Below are positions 44,809 to 56,158 of a DNA stretch of 64,000 nucleotides, piece after piece. The stretch spans positions 3,224,001 to 3,288,000 of the forward strand of contig PYIU01000008.1 of NCBI GenBank assembly GCA_003415625.1. The letters are read 5' to 3'. This DNA comes from Aquanectria penicillioides (taxonomy: Eukaryota > Ascomycota > Sordariomycetes > Hypocreales > Nectriaceae). The notes beneath the pieces were generated by a model. The model was not told the origin of the DNA and made no database searches. It saw only the letters and a list, made by a program, of their open reading frames with translations. The first letter of the stretch is position 1; each line of letters opens with the position of its first letter. Position numbers and translations under genes: made by a program.

Positions 44809-46103
44809 GACCTTATTTGTTCATTGCATCGATTATCTCGATCGGTTTGCATGCGTTCGTGGGCGTGTCATCGTCATCGTCCGTGGCTCGCGTCATCGTC
44901 AACGTCGAAAGGCTTCGCAACGGGTTATATGAAATGTCCAGGATGTTGTCTGGTATGTTTTTCGTTTCTTCCAGCATGATCTGGCAGGCGCTCTGAGGAG
45001 TTAATAGAGTTTACAACTGAAATCGAGGACGGAGGTCCGAAGGGTTTGGAAGAAAACGAAGAGCAGAAGGGAAGGGAATGGAAGACAGTCAACGTTTGCC
45101 TTTAGTTGAAAACAAAGAACAAAGCAGACCACAAGATAACTCCTCATTTGACTGTTGTTGTGTGCTGACTGTGTTGAGAGAGGAGGAAAGCCCAACTGAC
45201 CTCCCCCAGCAGCCTGATCTGTATTAATGTTTCGTCGTCACCCACCACGCCCCCAATGGATTTTCAGGCTGTAGTATTGCATGCGCTGATCCTTGGATGC
45301 CACACCGCGACTATTATTGGTGGCTTCAGCCCGAACAGAAAGCTTTATCCAATCGAAGCTAGTCACGACACGAATATTCTGAAGAGGTAGCTGCTTTATT
45401 GGTACATCTCCCACGCCAGGTCGTAACGAACTGCCTTGTTGGGATCCCCCACATGCACTTATTTTCGCCATCGACCTCTACTTTGCTTGATGGCACCTAC
45501 ACCAAGATAAGCTGAGCCTCTGTTGTGTCTCCCCCTTCGTAGATGCACAATGGTAGGCTTTGAATTACTGTCAGTTGAATCGATAAAGATATTCCTTGGT
45601 CAAGGTTGGTCAGCACACCGCGGGAAACACCTGACATGACCGAGGCCTATATCACCCACATGCCGTTGGTCCAATTTCAACATGCCTTTCTTTTTTCAAC
45701 CCGACAGGCGTGTTGTGTTGAGGAAAGCCACAAAGCCTGCATGCTAGCCCAAATATGCCGGAGCATGTACTGGAGCCATAATGCAGCCCATAATAATAGC
45801 CTATCAAAGGAGCTAAAATCAATCTCAGGAAGACATGATTCTAACCGTCTATCTCGCAGCCGACAGCTTGGCTGGCCTCAATTGTACCGAATTCTGCGAA
45901 AAGTCCCGGTGTGGCCGAGCCTCGTCTTGCCAAGCCACAGAGCCTGACTTTGTCCACGAAGCTTGCAGAAATGATTTGACATGAAAATAGCGCTATTTAC
46001 GCATGGTCTTTTATTCCACTTACTCATGCTTATTACCAAGCTACCCTTTCGCTGGTGATCAGCAATATACTCTGAATCACTCGCGCGACCACCTCCATAT
46101 CGT
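44809..46103. other. Spacer within module copy 1
   Basis: About 1.3 kb without a recognisable gene. An open frame at 45606-45947 has no known motif. It should contain the promoter of the large TM gene. Confidence 0.4.
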
Positions 46104-48307
46104 ATGAGCTACACACAGATGTCGGAAAGTCGTCGTGGCAGATATGACTGGAACCAGCAGAAGCTCGACCCAGACTCAGTGAATAAGTCGACCGTTGAAC
46201 TCTGGGAAGAATGGTTGGATGGATCCCCTCTGGAACTCTTCTTGCAGATACCTGACGGTTCGCACAAATTCCGATATCAAGCCAAAGAAATTGAAGCTAT
46301 TTGCTCTTCCAAAATACTACAGAGGGTGCGTGCTGGAGACATTGATCCGAAGCGCGAATTGATCGCCTGGCTGGACGATAGATCTAGGAGCGGGGAAGCT
46401 AGGAGAGACACCCGATTCCATTCACATGCATCCCTGTACTCTGCGCTAAAGGAAAAGGTACGTTATTGGACCACTTTTAATGCCATCATTGGCGGGACAT
46501 TATTCCACTCACGAATTATGTAGCGACTTCAGGACCACAATGGAAAGGCGGCGGTTGAACCAAATGTGGATCGAAGACTTCTGTACGAACCTCTTCCATC
46601 TCCATGCACTTCTGCCATTATTGACATCGATATTAGCTATCTACCAAATCCAGATCATAGAGGCCTATCTCCGATCATTATGACAGTGCCTCATTTAGAA
46701 GCCCTTATTTTCAGAGACTTTCTATGGAAGTATCTGAAAGCCGACGCTTCCATCGTCGCGTCTTTCCCCGTACGTGTTTCTGCAAGTCCTTTACTCTTTC
46801 TGGAACTCGGCGACAGAGTCTTGCTTATAATGCTGTTGCAGATTAGGATCTTCTCATTGGAATTCCACCTGCCCTTCTACGTTTGGAAGCGATCAACAGT
46901 CCTGCACACTGACGAACGATTGGGGTCCGACAAGACTCCCCTCAGGAAGTCATGGTCCCTCTCATTTATGAAGAAAAGGAGCGAGAAACCCTCCACCAAG
47001 CAACCCGCGTGTCTATATGAAAGCCAATGGTCCTTTGTAGTTACCGGCTTCAACAAATCAGTCTGGTCGGCTTATGCGTTGACAGATACCTATCTCTACG
47101 ACGATGGAGATCCATCAGATAGGACAAGTATAAGTTATTATAGAAAGCTCGTACAGGAGGAAGAGGCCGAACAAAGGATGCCAAAGCGAAAAAAGAGTGT
47201 GTGCTTAGACCCAATCTGCCCATCAACATGCACACACATTCAAGACCCTCGAGAGTACTTCCTGCTCGCGCTTCGTGAACGCATCACTTATGTAGTCGAG
47301 GAATGGACCAACATCGTGGCCGTGTTTTTGCGTAAGGTGAACAAGTATGTGAGTACTAACTCTCTATCCATTTCAAGTTCTCCGTTTATCGTTAAGCCTC
47401 TGTAAAGTGTTGGCGATGACTATCACATGTAAAATTGAACGCATGAACAATCGTCCAAGCTAACGGTCATGCAGATTGAAACAGAAGAGGATAGCTGGCT
47501 TTGCGAACCATTGTCATCAAGGAACCCAAGAGAACGATTGGCATGTCTCCAAACCTCACAAGCGTGGAACAAGAAAATCAATTACCTCTTGACGCGGCTG
47601 ATAAAGACAATCAAAGGCACCAACCGGACTTGGAAGCCATTCAAATCCAGGGATGTGTCATATCTGTACGGGACTGATGCAAAGAGTGAAATATCTAATC
47701 GCATCAGGTCTATGGTACATACGATCGATATAGTATTTGCAGAACTGCAAACGCTCCAGACGCAGCTTGAAGATTTATCAAAAAGGAATGACCAATTCAG
47801 GAAATTGGTACGTGTTTCATGAATTCCCGCTTCAAATCTCGATTCCCCCATTCGTATGTGTACTAAGTAAATGGAGCTCGAGTCTCACTTGCATATCGAG
47901 AATGACCCAAACGTGGCGCTGCAACAAGTCAATGTGAACCTTGTAAGCACAACAACCAAACTCTCTCAAAATAAGACATTAATTAACCAAAAGTTCATCG
48001 GCAGTTGAAAACCATATCGCCGCCCGCACTGGCAGCGGCTATGATGCAGTCAGACGTTCTTCCCTGGAAATCCGGGTTCCTTCCATGGTTTTTGATGACA
48101 GCTGTGCTATGGATCCTGATAACCGCTTTGGGATGGATATTGACCTGGAGTAACAGAAACTCGATCATTGCACGGATTTTGAAAGCCGCTACTACACGCG
48201 TCTTGACTTTGCACCATCGAATTTGGAGACGAAGACCGGGATCAACGGGGGTTCCTTCAAACATCGAAGAGGCGAAAATAAGTGACTGCTGTGTGAAGCC
48301 AGACTGA
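46104..48307 (+). CDS. Large single-TM protein, module copy 1 (weakly CorA-like)
   Basis: Six exons: 46104-46457, 46524-46769, 46842-47348, 47475-47807, 47877-47942 and 48005-48307, all phase 0, giving 602 aa. The N-terminal domain (DWNQQKLDPD, LDGSPLELFLQI, AWLDDRSRSGEARR) is shared with the copy at 52191. The middle domain has EFHLPFYVWKRS, LRKSWSLSF, ACLYESQWSFVVTGFNKSVW, TYLYDDGDPSD and DPREYFLLALRERI. Coiled-coil-like helices then lead to a single strong TM near the C-terminus (PWFLMTAVLWILITALGWIL) and a basic tail. The middle block resembles large fungal families sometimes labelled CorA/ZntB-like, but there is no GMN signature and only one clear TM, so transport activity is doubtful. 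Intron 46770-46841 is 72 nt with no stop, so its retention would stay in frame. Confidence 0.7.
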
Positions 48308-49888
48308 GTGCGAAGTGAGCTGCAATGAACCAAATGGGTGACGGGTATCCTTTTAATATTGGAGTATCTGAGAGACGAATCGCCGAAAGGAAAGAGGTGG
48401 CTGCGAAGAGTTCCTCATTGAATGGGATATTTCCACACCTTCAACCTACCGTATTCTCTCACCTTAGTTTCTTTAAGAAAGTGCACAAAACGTGCACACG
48501 GCCAATTATGTGACTTGGAACTTTCTTTTTCTTGTAAAACGCGGAGATCCCGCCGACGCCAAGGTGGTCCAATTTGTCGAGAGAATACGGTAGTACCCCC
48601 ACGAAGCAACCACATGCCCACATCTTAGTTTGAACCCTGTCATTTCTGTATCTCCGGATCACTAAATATTGTTACTCAGATTTGGCATGAATATTATGGA
48701 ATACCATGTTTCTCGCTTATTTGGCTCATTTCTTGTATGGCTTGTAGACCTCCTTGATACGGCTCTCATTCTGTGACAGGCTTGTTGCACGCAACACGCA
48801 ACGGTGCTTTTTCTTCTCCTTTCCACCCCCACAAGGGGAAAGCGGTGCTAGCCCGGGACAGGAAGCTGGACCCAGAATGGCAACTTTTCTTATTTCTCTT
48901 TGAAGCTTATGTCGAGATCAACCTTGCATCGATTTCCTTTTTTCCCTTTCAAGCTCCCACGCCAATTGTTTTTAAACATCCCCCCATTAAGTCCCTTTCC
49001 TTTCAACTTCCCCTCCACAACCATTTTGTTTGGGCTGTACCCAACCGCAGCTCCAACCCCCCCCCTGGTGCCTTGGTGCGACCTTGGCTTCGTTCTTCAA
49101 GTCGCGACGCTGTTATACGCTCATTGTGGGTGACCTTGCTGTTTGCTGGGCACCGTGCGATTCCCACATAGGCTGGTATGTTTCCATGAGGATGGCGAAT
49201 AAGGTTATTGGGTAAAGAATTTGTTGTTTCTCATTTGTCTCAGGGTGAATCAGCTCAGCTGGCTCGTGATGAGATCTCGCTTGTGTGACCCAAGTTATCG
49301 ACCTGCAGCGCCCCAAGTGGAGGAGGCGGTCACACAGGGAAACACAAAGTAAAATTGAGTTTTGCAAATAAATTTACCATTATGCTGATTTTGAAACGAT
49401 GTAGATAATGAGACCTGTGGTGGTTTGTATTTTGGTTACCCGTTTTGTTGAGAATTGCATTCGATGTGACATGCAACCATGCGAACGGGTATTATGCGGT
49501 TAAATTCCTCTGACCATTTTCGACTGATACCTGCCTGACCTGTAATTATTAAAGGGGCTTATGTTGAGAAACGGCTGTTAAAGCAACTTGAGCACCTCAA
49601 TTATATCTGCCCATCTTTCACGGTGTCCTACCATCATCTATCGCCTTGGATAGACTGTCTAGCCGCCTCAATTGACTAGCTTTCACATATCACTTGCTGA
49701 GTCGGGCGCCCTGGGAGACGAGCAACATCCAGAACCTGGCCCTCCATGATTCGTTTGGCTTGGCACTACCCTCGATCCTCACTGAAAGACGACGAACGAG
49801 CCGATATCCGCGTGAACATTGCGATAGAACGAGTCCGATTCGCCACTATAGCCGGGCGCTTCGATCCTGCCCGACAACACGAAACAGG
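48308..49888. other. Spacer between module copies, contains MITE copy 2
   Basis: Apart from the MITE at 48449-48590, I see no gene. The stretch 48780-49030 is CT-rich and looks like a promoter or leader. The region immediately before 49889 stays open in frame upstream of the ATG but lacks another ATG. Confidence 0.4.
48449..48590 (+). mobile_element. MITE copy 2 (TA-flanked), inverted relative to copy 1
   Basis: A 142-bp element flanked by TA on both sides (48447-48448 and 48591-48592). It starts CCGTATTCTCTC and ends GAGAGAATACGG. It matches the reverse complement of 40534-40696 almost throughout, including the central GTGCACAAAACGTGCAC and the GTAAAACGCGGAGATCCCGC block. It lacks about 16 bp of the left arm. 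It lies about 140 bp past the stop of the large TM gene. TA duplication and TIRs indicate Tc1/mariner-type mobilisation. Confidence 0.85.
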
Positions 49889-50314
49889 ATGGGCACAGAC
49901 ACGATTCCCAACGTTTCCCATCAAGGCTGTGTGGAGAGAGGGCTGAGATGCCCTGGTAGAGGCTGTGCCGGGTGCCTCCAGTGCAACCTCCAGCGACCAG
50001 GCGCTGACACTAGTCGGATCGAGGCTCCTTGGACGCCGCAAACCGCGCCGGACAAGATCAGTACCAACTGCGATGACTTCATCGATCGTGGTCCGAAACG
50101 GAAGGTCGTCACTCGTTGGGCTTGCTGCAACTGTTGCCATGGTGGAATGTCTGTGAATATTGCGGTTTGCGAGTACTGCGGCGTGCCGCGTTGCCCGTAC
50201 TGCAAGGTTGAGCGCGTTCGCACAAAACCGGCCGCTGCCATGCCATTGCGTGATTGTGAGTTAACAGTCGTGATGGCCTCGCTCCGGAGCTGGACCGAAG
50301 GGGATGATGGATAG
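49889..50314 (+). CDS. Small CxxC zinc-ribbon protein, copy 2 of the module
   Basis: 141 aa from the ATG at 49889. An N-terminal Cys-rich patch (CPGRGCAGCLQC) is not seen in the other copy. The core GPKRKVVTRWACCNCCHGGM followed by CEYCGVPRCPYCKVERVRT matches the 44.6-kb copy closely, with all zinc-ligand cysteines present. No signal peptide or TM. The open frame extends upstream to 49694 without an ATG, so the true start could be in an upstream exon. Located 1.9 kb before the second large TM gene, repeating the order of module copy 1. Function unknown. Confidence 0.65.
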   Translation: MGTDTIPNVSHQGCVERGLRCPGRGCAGCLQCNLQRPGADTSRIEAPWTPQTAPDKISTNCDDFIDRGPKRKVVTRWACCNCCHGGMSVNIAVCEYCGVPRCPYCKVERVRTKPAAAMPLRDCELTVVMASLRSWTEGDDG

Positions 50315-52190
50315 GCTTGGGGGTGAGGCGGGGAAGGATGCACTGGAATAGGATTGATCGCTGCGGGAGGGGAATTTGCGCCCAACGTTGCATGCCATGC
50401 TCGATCTAGAGAAGGCAGCCAGTCAATGGTGTTTCTTATGACGCGCTTTTTGCGCACAACTGGAGTTCTGGGGTCTGGTTAATGGAATGGGATGTTGTAG
50501 AACAAAAAAAAATAAACAAAAAAAGGAACCGAGGAGAACTGGAATATTAAAACCTCGTGCTCTGATCATTTGGTGTTGTCAAGGTGATAAGCTCGCGGAC
50601 CAAGCTTGACCGAGGAGAGCCCTATATTGCCACGCGTGCAGATGAAAGAGGATTTGAGTCTGTGACCTGCCTCATTTGGTCAGACATGTCGGATGAGGGG
50701 CTGAATGGTGAGGGTGGAACCCAATTGTGGTGGCCGCGCCCTCATATTTTCGCAAAAGTGATTGGCGTAAAAGGTAGGAAGATGCAAGGTCAGGGGGGAT
50801 TGGTTAAGCCCGTGTTCTGAGGCTGTGCATCAACATCAACATCATCATTCATCTGGGCCTGCGAGAACTCCACAACATACAGTGAGACACCAGCCTTAGG
50901 CTTAGGGATTGGGCGAGCCAAAAAAGAATATTTCCCATCATTTGTCCTTAGCATCATGACATAACACATGGATCTGATCTGCAAAAGGTGCGTCGGCTTG
51001 AAGCGTACATCTGGCTGTTTCGCATCTCACATCTGGTCATGTGGCGGTCTCAGTTTAGCTGGGACGAAACTAGTATAAGCCACCCTTCGTGCAACCAACG
51101 CCAACAATGGAAGGCCCAGTTATCGGAATGCAAGCTGTTATTTTCGGGTCACCTCTTCGCTTCTTTGATATGCTGCCCAACGGGATAGAGCCGGTTAGGA
51201 TATCCATGGCCATGCTCGTTGGGCTCGGAAATGAGCACATAGCATGGAGATTCTCGTCCTGAACGAGGCATGCATGGAGAGTCCTCGACAAGGCGACCAT
51301 TGCGGCATTATGTCAACAATATGGTCACAAGACCGAGTTCCTGTCGTCAAAAACGTCGCGGTTGCGCCCCGTGCCAACCAAAACCCAACCACAAAGTTGA
51401 CAACTGCCTGCTAGCCGGATGGATCCCCGTCATAAATCCTGCAGTTGGTCCTAGAGGACCAATTCCAATCATTCTCAATTTTCCAGCATGCAGCTGCGCC
51501 GACTTTGACGCACCACAATGCCGTCAGCCCCAGCTTTGCCTTATTGCCTTGCCACATGTCCCAACCTCTGGCGACAGTGTCTTGATCTCGCATACTGCCA
51601 CGTGACCAACTGAGACACCCTCTTTTCTGCAGTTGCATCTCCTTTGTCCCATCTCCCCTTTGCCTCGGGCCTCATTGCCTGAGATTGTCCTCCATGGTTG
51701 CGGATATGTCCCAGTGTTTGCACCGCCTCGCTGACAAACCCCAGTGGAGCCAGTTGTGCTTCGAGGCACAGCACACCGGATTGCCTTGTCTATTCCTAGT
51801 CCTCCTATTCGAAGATATCTGACTCTTGGTTGCCCAAGCATGGATTCGGAGTAATTGGATGTTTTTCGAAGTGCATTTCTTTTCCATCACAAGACTCTGC
51901 TCTGACCTATTGTAATCTCACTCAACCATCCTTGATGAGTGTGTGTTCCGTTGTAGGCTCAACACTTTGGGTGGCCTCAAAATTCGCATACAAAAATACA
52001 CTCTATGAATATATCGATTTCGGATAGGCTTGTCGAATCTATCACCGGGGCCTTGACCGCAACGATAATCGTACTAAATCCCCCTTTGTCTCCCTCCGTG
52101 ATAGCACGCCCATCCTATTTCCCGCAAAGTCTATCCTCGGAATTCTCAGAGTGGTTCTTCATTCAATGGCATGAGAATCATGCTGAAAGC
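50315..52190. other. Spacer within module copy 2
   Basis: About 1.9 kb. Several open frames on both strands have no recognisable motif. It should contain the promoter of the second large TM gene; the frame upstream of its ATG is open to 52005. Confidence 0.4.
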
Positions 52191-54526
52191 ATGGCTTCAA
52201 CTCAGACACCATTCCCTCCCAGCGGCAGTTTCAACTGGAACCAACCTAATCCTGACCCAAAATGGGTTAATGAGCCGGCTGTTGAGGTTTGGGGTGAAGA
52301 TCTTGACGGAACCTTGCTCGAGCTTTTTTTAGTGATTGCAGAAGGGGCTTCTACTAAACATCGCTATCTAGTTCCAGAAATTGCAGCTATATGCCCTAAC
52401 GAGGCCCTTGAGAGGGTCTATGGTCGTGACATTGACCCCTCATGTGAACTTGTGGCCTGGCTTTGTGACATATCCCTGACTGGAGAAGAAAGACGACAGA
52501 GCCGGTGGCACACACAGTCTACATTCTACGATGCTTTAAGAGAAAAGGTATGATAATATACTCATATTCTTCCGAGAGTCATATTGACAAGTATGAAGCG
52601 TCTGAAGGAAGGGGACGACAAAAATAGTAATGCACCAGATGCTGAGCAAAGACTCATGTGAGACTTTGTGATTTCTAAACAGATGAAAAAAGGATTAACC
52701 ATAAGCATATCAGCTACCTTCCAAATCCAGACCATCGATCCCTAGCCCCTCTCTTCTTAACCGTACCCGCACCACAAGCCGCCGATTTGAGAGAGTTTGT
52801 ATGGAAATATTTAGTATCAGAGACTCAGATTGAAGCATCTATATTGGTAAGTCTTGAGTATTTCTATTATCCATATCGGCGAATGAGCTAATGTTTCCTA
52901 ACCATGAGTCATATCATGAGTAGCGTCAGTTCTTTACCTTCGAGTTCCACCTTCCATTCTACGTCCTCAAAGAATCAGCGGTCCTAAAAGTGGACGGTCG
53001 TCTTCGGTCAGATGGGTCTTCACTCAGAAAATCCTGGTCTCTTTCTCAGCTAGAACCAGAAGGTGAGCATGCCGATGAAGATACAACAGCCGACTGTTTA
53101 TACGAAAGTCAATGGTCGTTTGCAGTCACCGGCTTTAACGGTAATATTTGGACAGCATATGCTCTAACCGACTCATATCTATATGACGATGGTGATCCGT
53201 CCGATGAAGCAAGCATGGAGCATTTTCAAAGAATCCGGGAGGAAGAAATAGAATGTAACCCAGATCCTATCCGTGGATCAGAGTTCATCCAGGTTAGGGA
53301 TCCACGCGAATACTTCCTTCTTACGCTCCGCGAACGAGCAACAAATATTGTCGAGGAGTGGAGAAACGTGATCCTCATGTTCACGCGAAGGTTGGATCAT
53401 GTGAGTAGTTATCTATTTTACTAGTTTCATCCATTTACCTCGTATTTCACTAGTCGATTTTCTCTCTTTTCTTTTCATTGGTATTGGAATCTCAATCCCC
53501 AGATCTAGAGTTATTTAGATTCCTGAAATCGTAGAGAATACACTCTGAACATGTCTTTCTAGATCGAACGAGGCATAAAAAACTGGCAACAGGGTTCATT
53601 CTCATTATCAGCCGCCGATACTCGTCCAATACCACCACTACAACACTCAAACACATTGATCAGAGAAACAAACGACATGTTAATGCGTTTTACCGAGAAA
53701 ATGGCTTTCTTGAAAAAGGCTGGAGAGTCCTTCAAGTCCAAAAATATTTTTCGGCTATTTGGTGCCAATTTAGAGAGTGGGCTGGGCGTTGGAGCTGGAT
53801 TGCTGCATGACAATATCAGCTCCAAATTCGACGACCTTGAAATTCTCAGTATGCGGTTAGGATATTTGGTAAACAGGACCCAGGCGTTTATCAAATCGGT
53901 AGGCTTTATTTTAAGATCCAAAATACGTTTTGATAATTATCTGCTAACAATATGGATTATTTACTACCAGCTTGAACTGCATCTTCAATTTGATAACAAT
54001 CTGGCAATCGTTCTCCAACAGACAAATATCAACCTTGTATGTCAACTCCTGAGTGAAACCACGAAAGAACCGCATTACACTTGCTCACATTATCTAGGTT
54101 CAATTCATCTCATCCCCGATGTTGGCCGTAGGCTTGATGCAATCAAATGCACTTCCCTGGCCCCCAAGTATACCGCAATGGATCATTATCACAGCAATAT
54201 TCTGGGTCTTGACTATCGCTCTTCAACCACTTACAACCGTAACTCGACGATCAGTAACCTGGTGCCAGAAGAAGTTCAAACCCCTTCGTCTATTGACTGA
54301 GAACAGCAAACCGTTACTGGATTGGTACAATCAGAAATTAGATTTGTATTCAAGACCAAACGGTATACCAAAAACCTTCGAAGATCCTGTCTTTCATCAA
54401 ATTCATGGGACTGCTAGCAACATTACTTACCCACCACGCGTCTTTCAACCTATCGAGAGGTTTTATGACTCATTAGGAAAGGAAAAGAGGTCTAATCGCT
54501 ACGAGAAGCCAATATTCTCCATTTGA
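52191..54526 (+). CDS. Large single-TM protein, module copy 2 (weakly CorA-like)
   Basis: Seven exons in my model: 52191-52547, 52599-52626, 52683-52846, 52924-53400, 53563-53898, 53971-54036 and 54098-54526, giving 618 aa. It aligns end to end with the 46104 gene: NWNQPNPDPKWV, LDGTLLELFLVI, HISYLPNPDH, EFHLPFYVLKES, LRKSWSLSQ, DCLYESQWSFAVTGFN, SYLYDDGDPSD, DPREYFLLTLRERA. Intron positions are shared, and the penultimate exon is exactly 66 nt in both. The C-terminal TM is WIIITAIFWVLTIALQPL, and the tail is longer. The model between 52599 and 52682 is uncertain: where copy 1 is coding, this copy has a stop and a length change, so I infer an extra 56-nt intron (GTAATG to AAACAG). Alternatively the gene is newly damaged there. 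Confidence 0.65.
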
Positions 54527-54929
54527 TCGCAGGCAAGTCCATGCCGATCAATGCCCTCCCTTCCATTACTTTGACATCACTGTTCGGGTGTTCTTCCACT
54601 TCGTGGTTTTGCGGTTTTGTGGGTCCATGAAATTTTGACTTGCTCAAAATCCTTTCTAGACTTCACCTTTCCATCCTATTTCTTTTCTTCTTGAAATTTT
54701 GTTTGGAGAAAGCGAAGGAATCAGAAATAGAAATCACGGATTGTCTGGATTGTTTGCGACATCAGGTACCAATTGGTGCATAGACTAAATGATTGATTCG
54801 GCAAGGGGGGCCGTTTATACATATCTATCGGACATTGCATTCGTCGGGCACATTTCTGGTATTTTTTTGCCCAATACCTGAAATGCCCACACAACAAACT
54901 GGGAAATTTTTTATTTCTGAACTAAGAGC
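54527..54929. other. Convergent 3' intergenic region
   Basis: Spacer between convergent genes (large TM protein and HD-domain protein). No coding sequence seen. Confidence 0.55.
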
Positions 54930-55680
54930 CTAGGAGCCATAGTATGCATCAACCAATTTATCAGTGTTTTCGTCTTCCTTTGGTTTCTCCGCAGGCTCGG
55001 CCTTGGCAGCCCAAAACTTTTCCCGTTCCTCCATGATCCCATCAACCCAAGCCTTCGTTTCTGGCTTCTTCAAATACTTCATTGCACGGCTAAACTCATA
55101 CAGATTGACGCGGCCTTCCTCACGCTTCTCATACTCAAACATCTGAGCGATCATATCGACCTTGTCAATGTCATTGGCATACTGGCTCTCGTCCGTCTCA
55201 CCATTCTCAAATTCAAGCCAGCAACTCAAAATGTCAGAGCCAGAAGTAGCTTCCTTGACCTGAGTATCAGTGATGTACTCGATAGCCTCTTTCTCCCGCC
55301 TGTACTTCTCATCTTTGGGAATGCGGTCCATTGGAGTGTAGTCGCCCACAATGGACTCCGCCAAATCATGATACAAGCACAACTTCATGCATCGATATTT
55401 GTTGATCTTGTCCGGAAGCTGCTCAACCAGAGCGACCATTCGAAACGAGTGTGCGGCAATAGACTCGGCGCTGGAAGACCAGAATTAGCGTGACTCTCAT
55501 GGATGACGAATATACCCACTCTTCGATCCCATGTCTCCCCCAACCAGCACGCTTAATGGCTTTAAGATCTCCAAGAAGATGAAAAAGGCCCAAGGAAGAG
55601 TTCTGTCTCTCTGTGTGCAGGGGGAGGCCCTTGGCAGCTAGTGCTTGTCTAAGCGTCCATTCTTTCGAGGTATTGCTCAT
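54930..55680 (-). CDS. HD-domain phosphohydrolase (HDDC2/YfbR-like 5'-deoxynucleotidase)
   Basis: Two exons, 55680-55520 and 55470-54930 (intron 55471-55519, GTGGGT to TTCCAG), giving 233 aa. The join creates GIEDAESIAAHSFRMVAL, which supplies the first metal-binding His. CLYHDLAESIVGDYTPMD gives the HD pair and DANDIDKVDM-type residues (NDIDKVDMIAQMFEYE) the last Asp. This His...HD...Asp pattern and length are characteristic of the HDDC2/YGK1 family, cytosolic or nuclear enzymes that dephosphorylate deoxynucleoside monophosphates. The C-terminus is Lys/Glu-rich. All catalytic residues appear intact. Confidence 0.88.
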
Positions 55681-56072
55681 GGTGATGTGATCTATCGCTA
55701 GTTAGTACAACCTCCCTTCTAGGTCTGGCCGTGACTCTACTACATACAAGGACCGTTCCCTCAGCACTGATTCTATCCAAAGAGTGTTTTGGTGGCAAAT
55801 GGGTGGACAGTAAATATTCGTCTCCTCGGTGGAATCTCGCAATACATTTTGCAACCCCGCTTTCGCGACAACTTTGGCCCGGCATCCGTGGAACGCTGTG
55901 AGTGGCACCTCGTGAGGTCTCAAGCATCAATACAAGTTGCGATTGTGTACTAAACAAATTGGACACATACATCGCCCTCTTTTAATTATGACTCATTCTT
56001 CATGAACTACTTTACTCTTCTGCTTTGACATTTGAACCCTCCCAACAGGTATCGACCTCACCCTAAGGCAGC
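55681..56072. other. Promoter region of the HD-domain gene
   Basis: No gene seen. It directly precedes the 20-bp tandem repeat. Confidence 0.45.
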
Positions 56073-56158
56073 TCTCGGCTGTCTCCGAATCCTCTCGGCT
56101 GTCTCCGAATCCTCTCGGCTGTCTCCGAATCCTCTCGGCTGTCTCCGAATCCTCTCGG
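56073..56158. repeat. 20-bp tandem repeat, 4.3 perfect copies
   Basis: The unit TCTCGGCTGTCTCCGAATCC starts at 56073, 56093, 56113 and 56133, with a partial fifth copy to 56158. Copies are identical, so the array is young or homogenised. It lies about 390 bp upstream of the HD-domain gene start and is not inside a supported gene. Confidence 0.95.
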
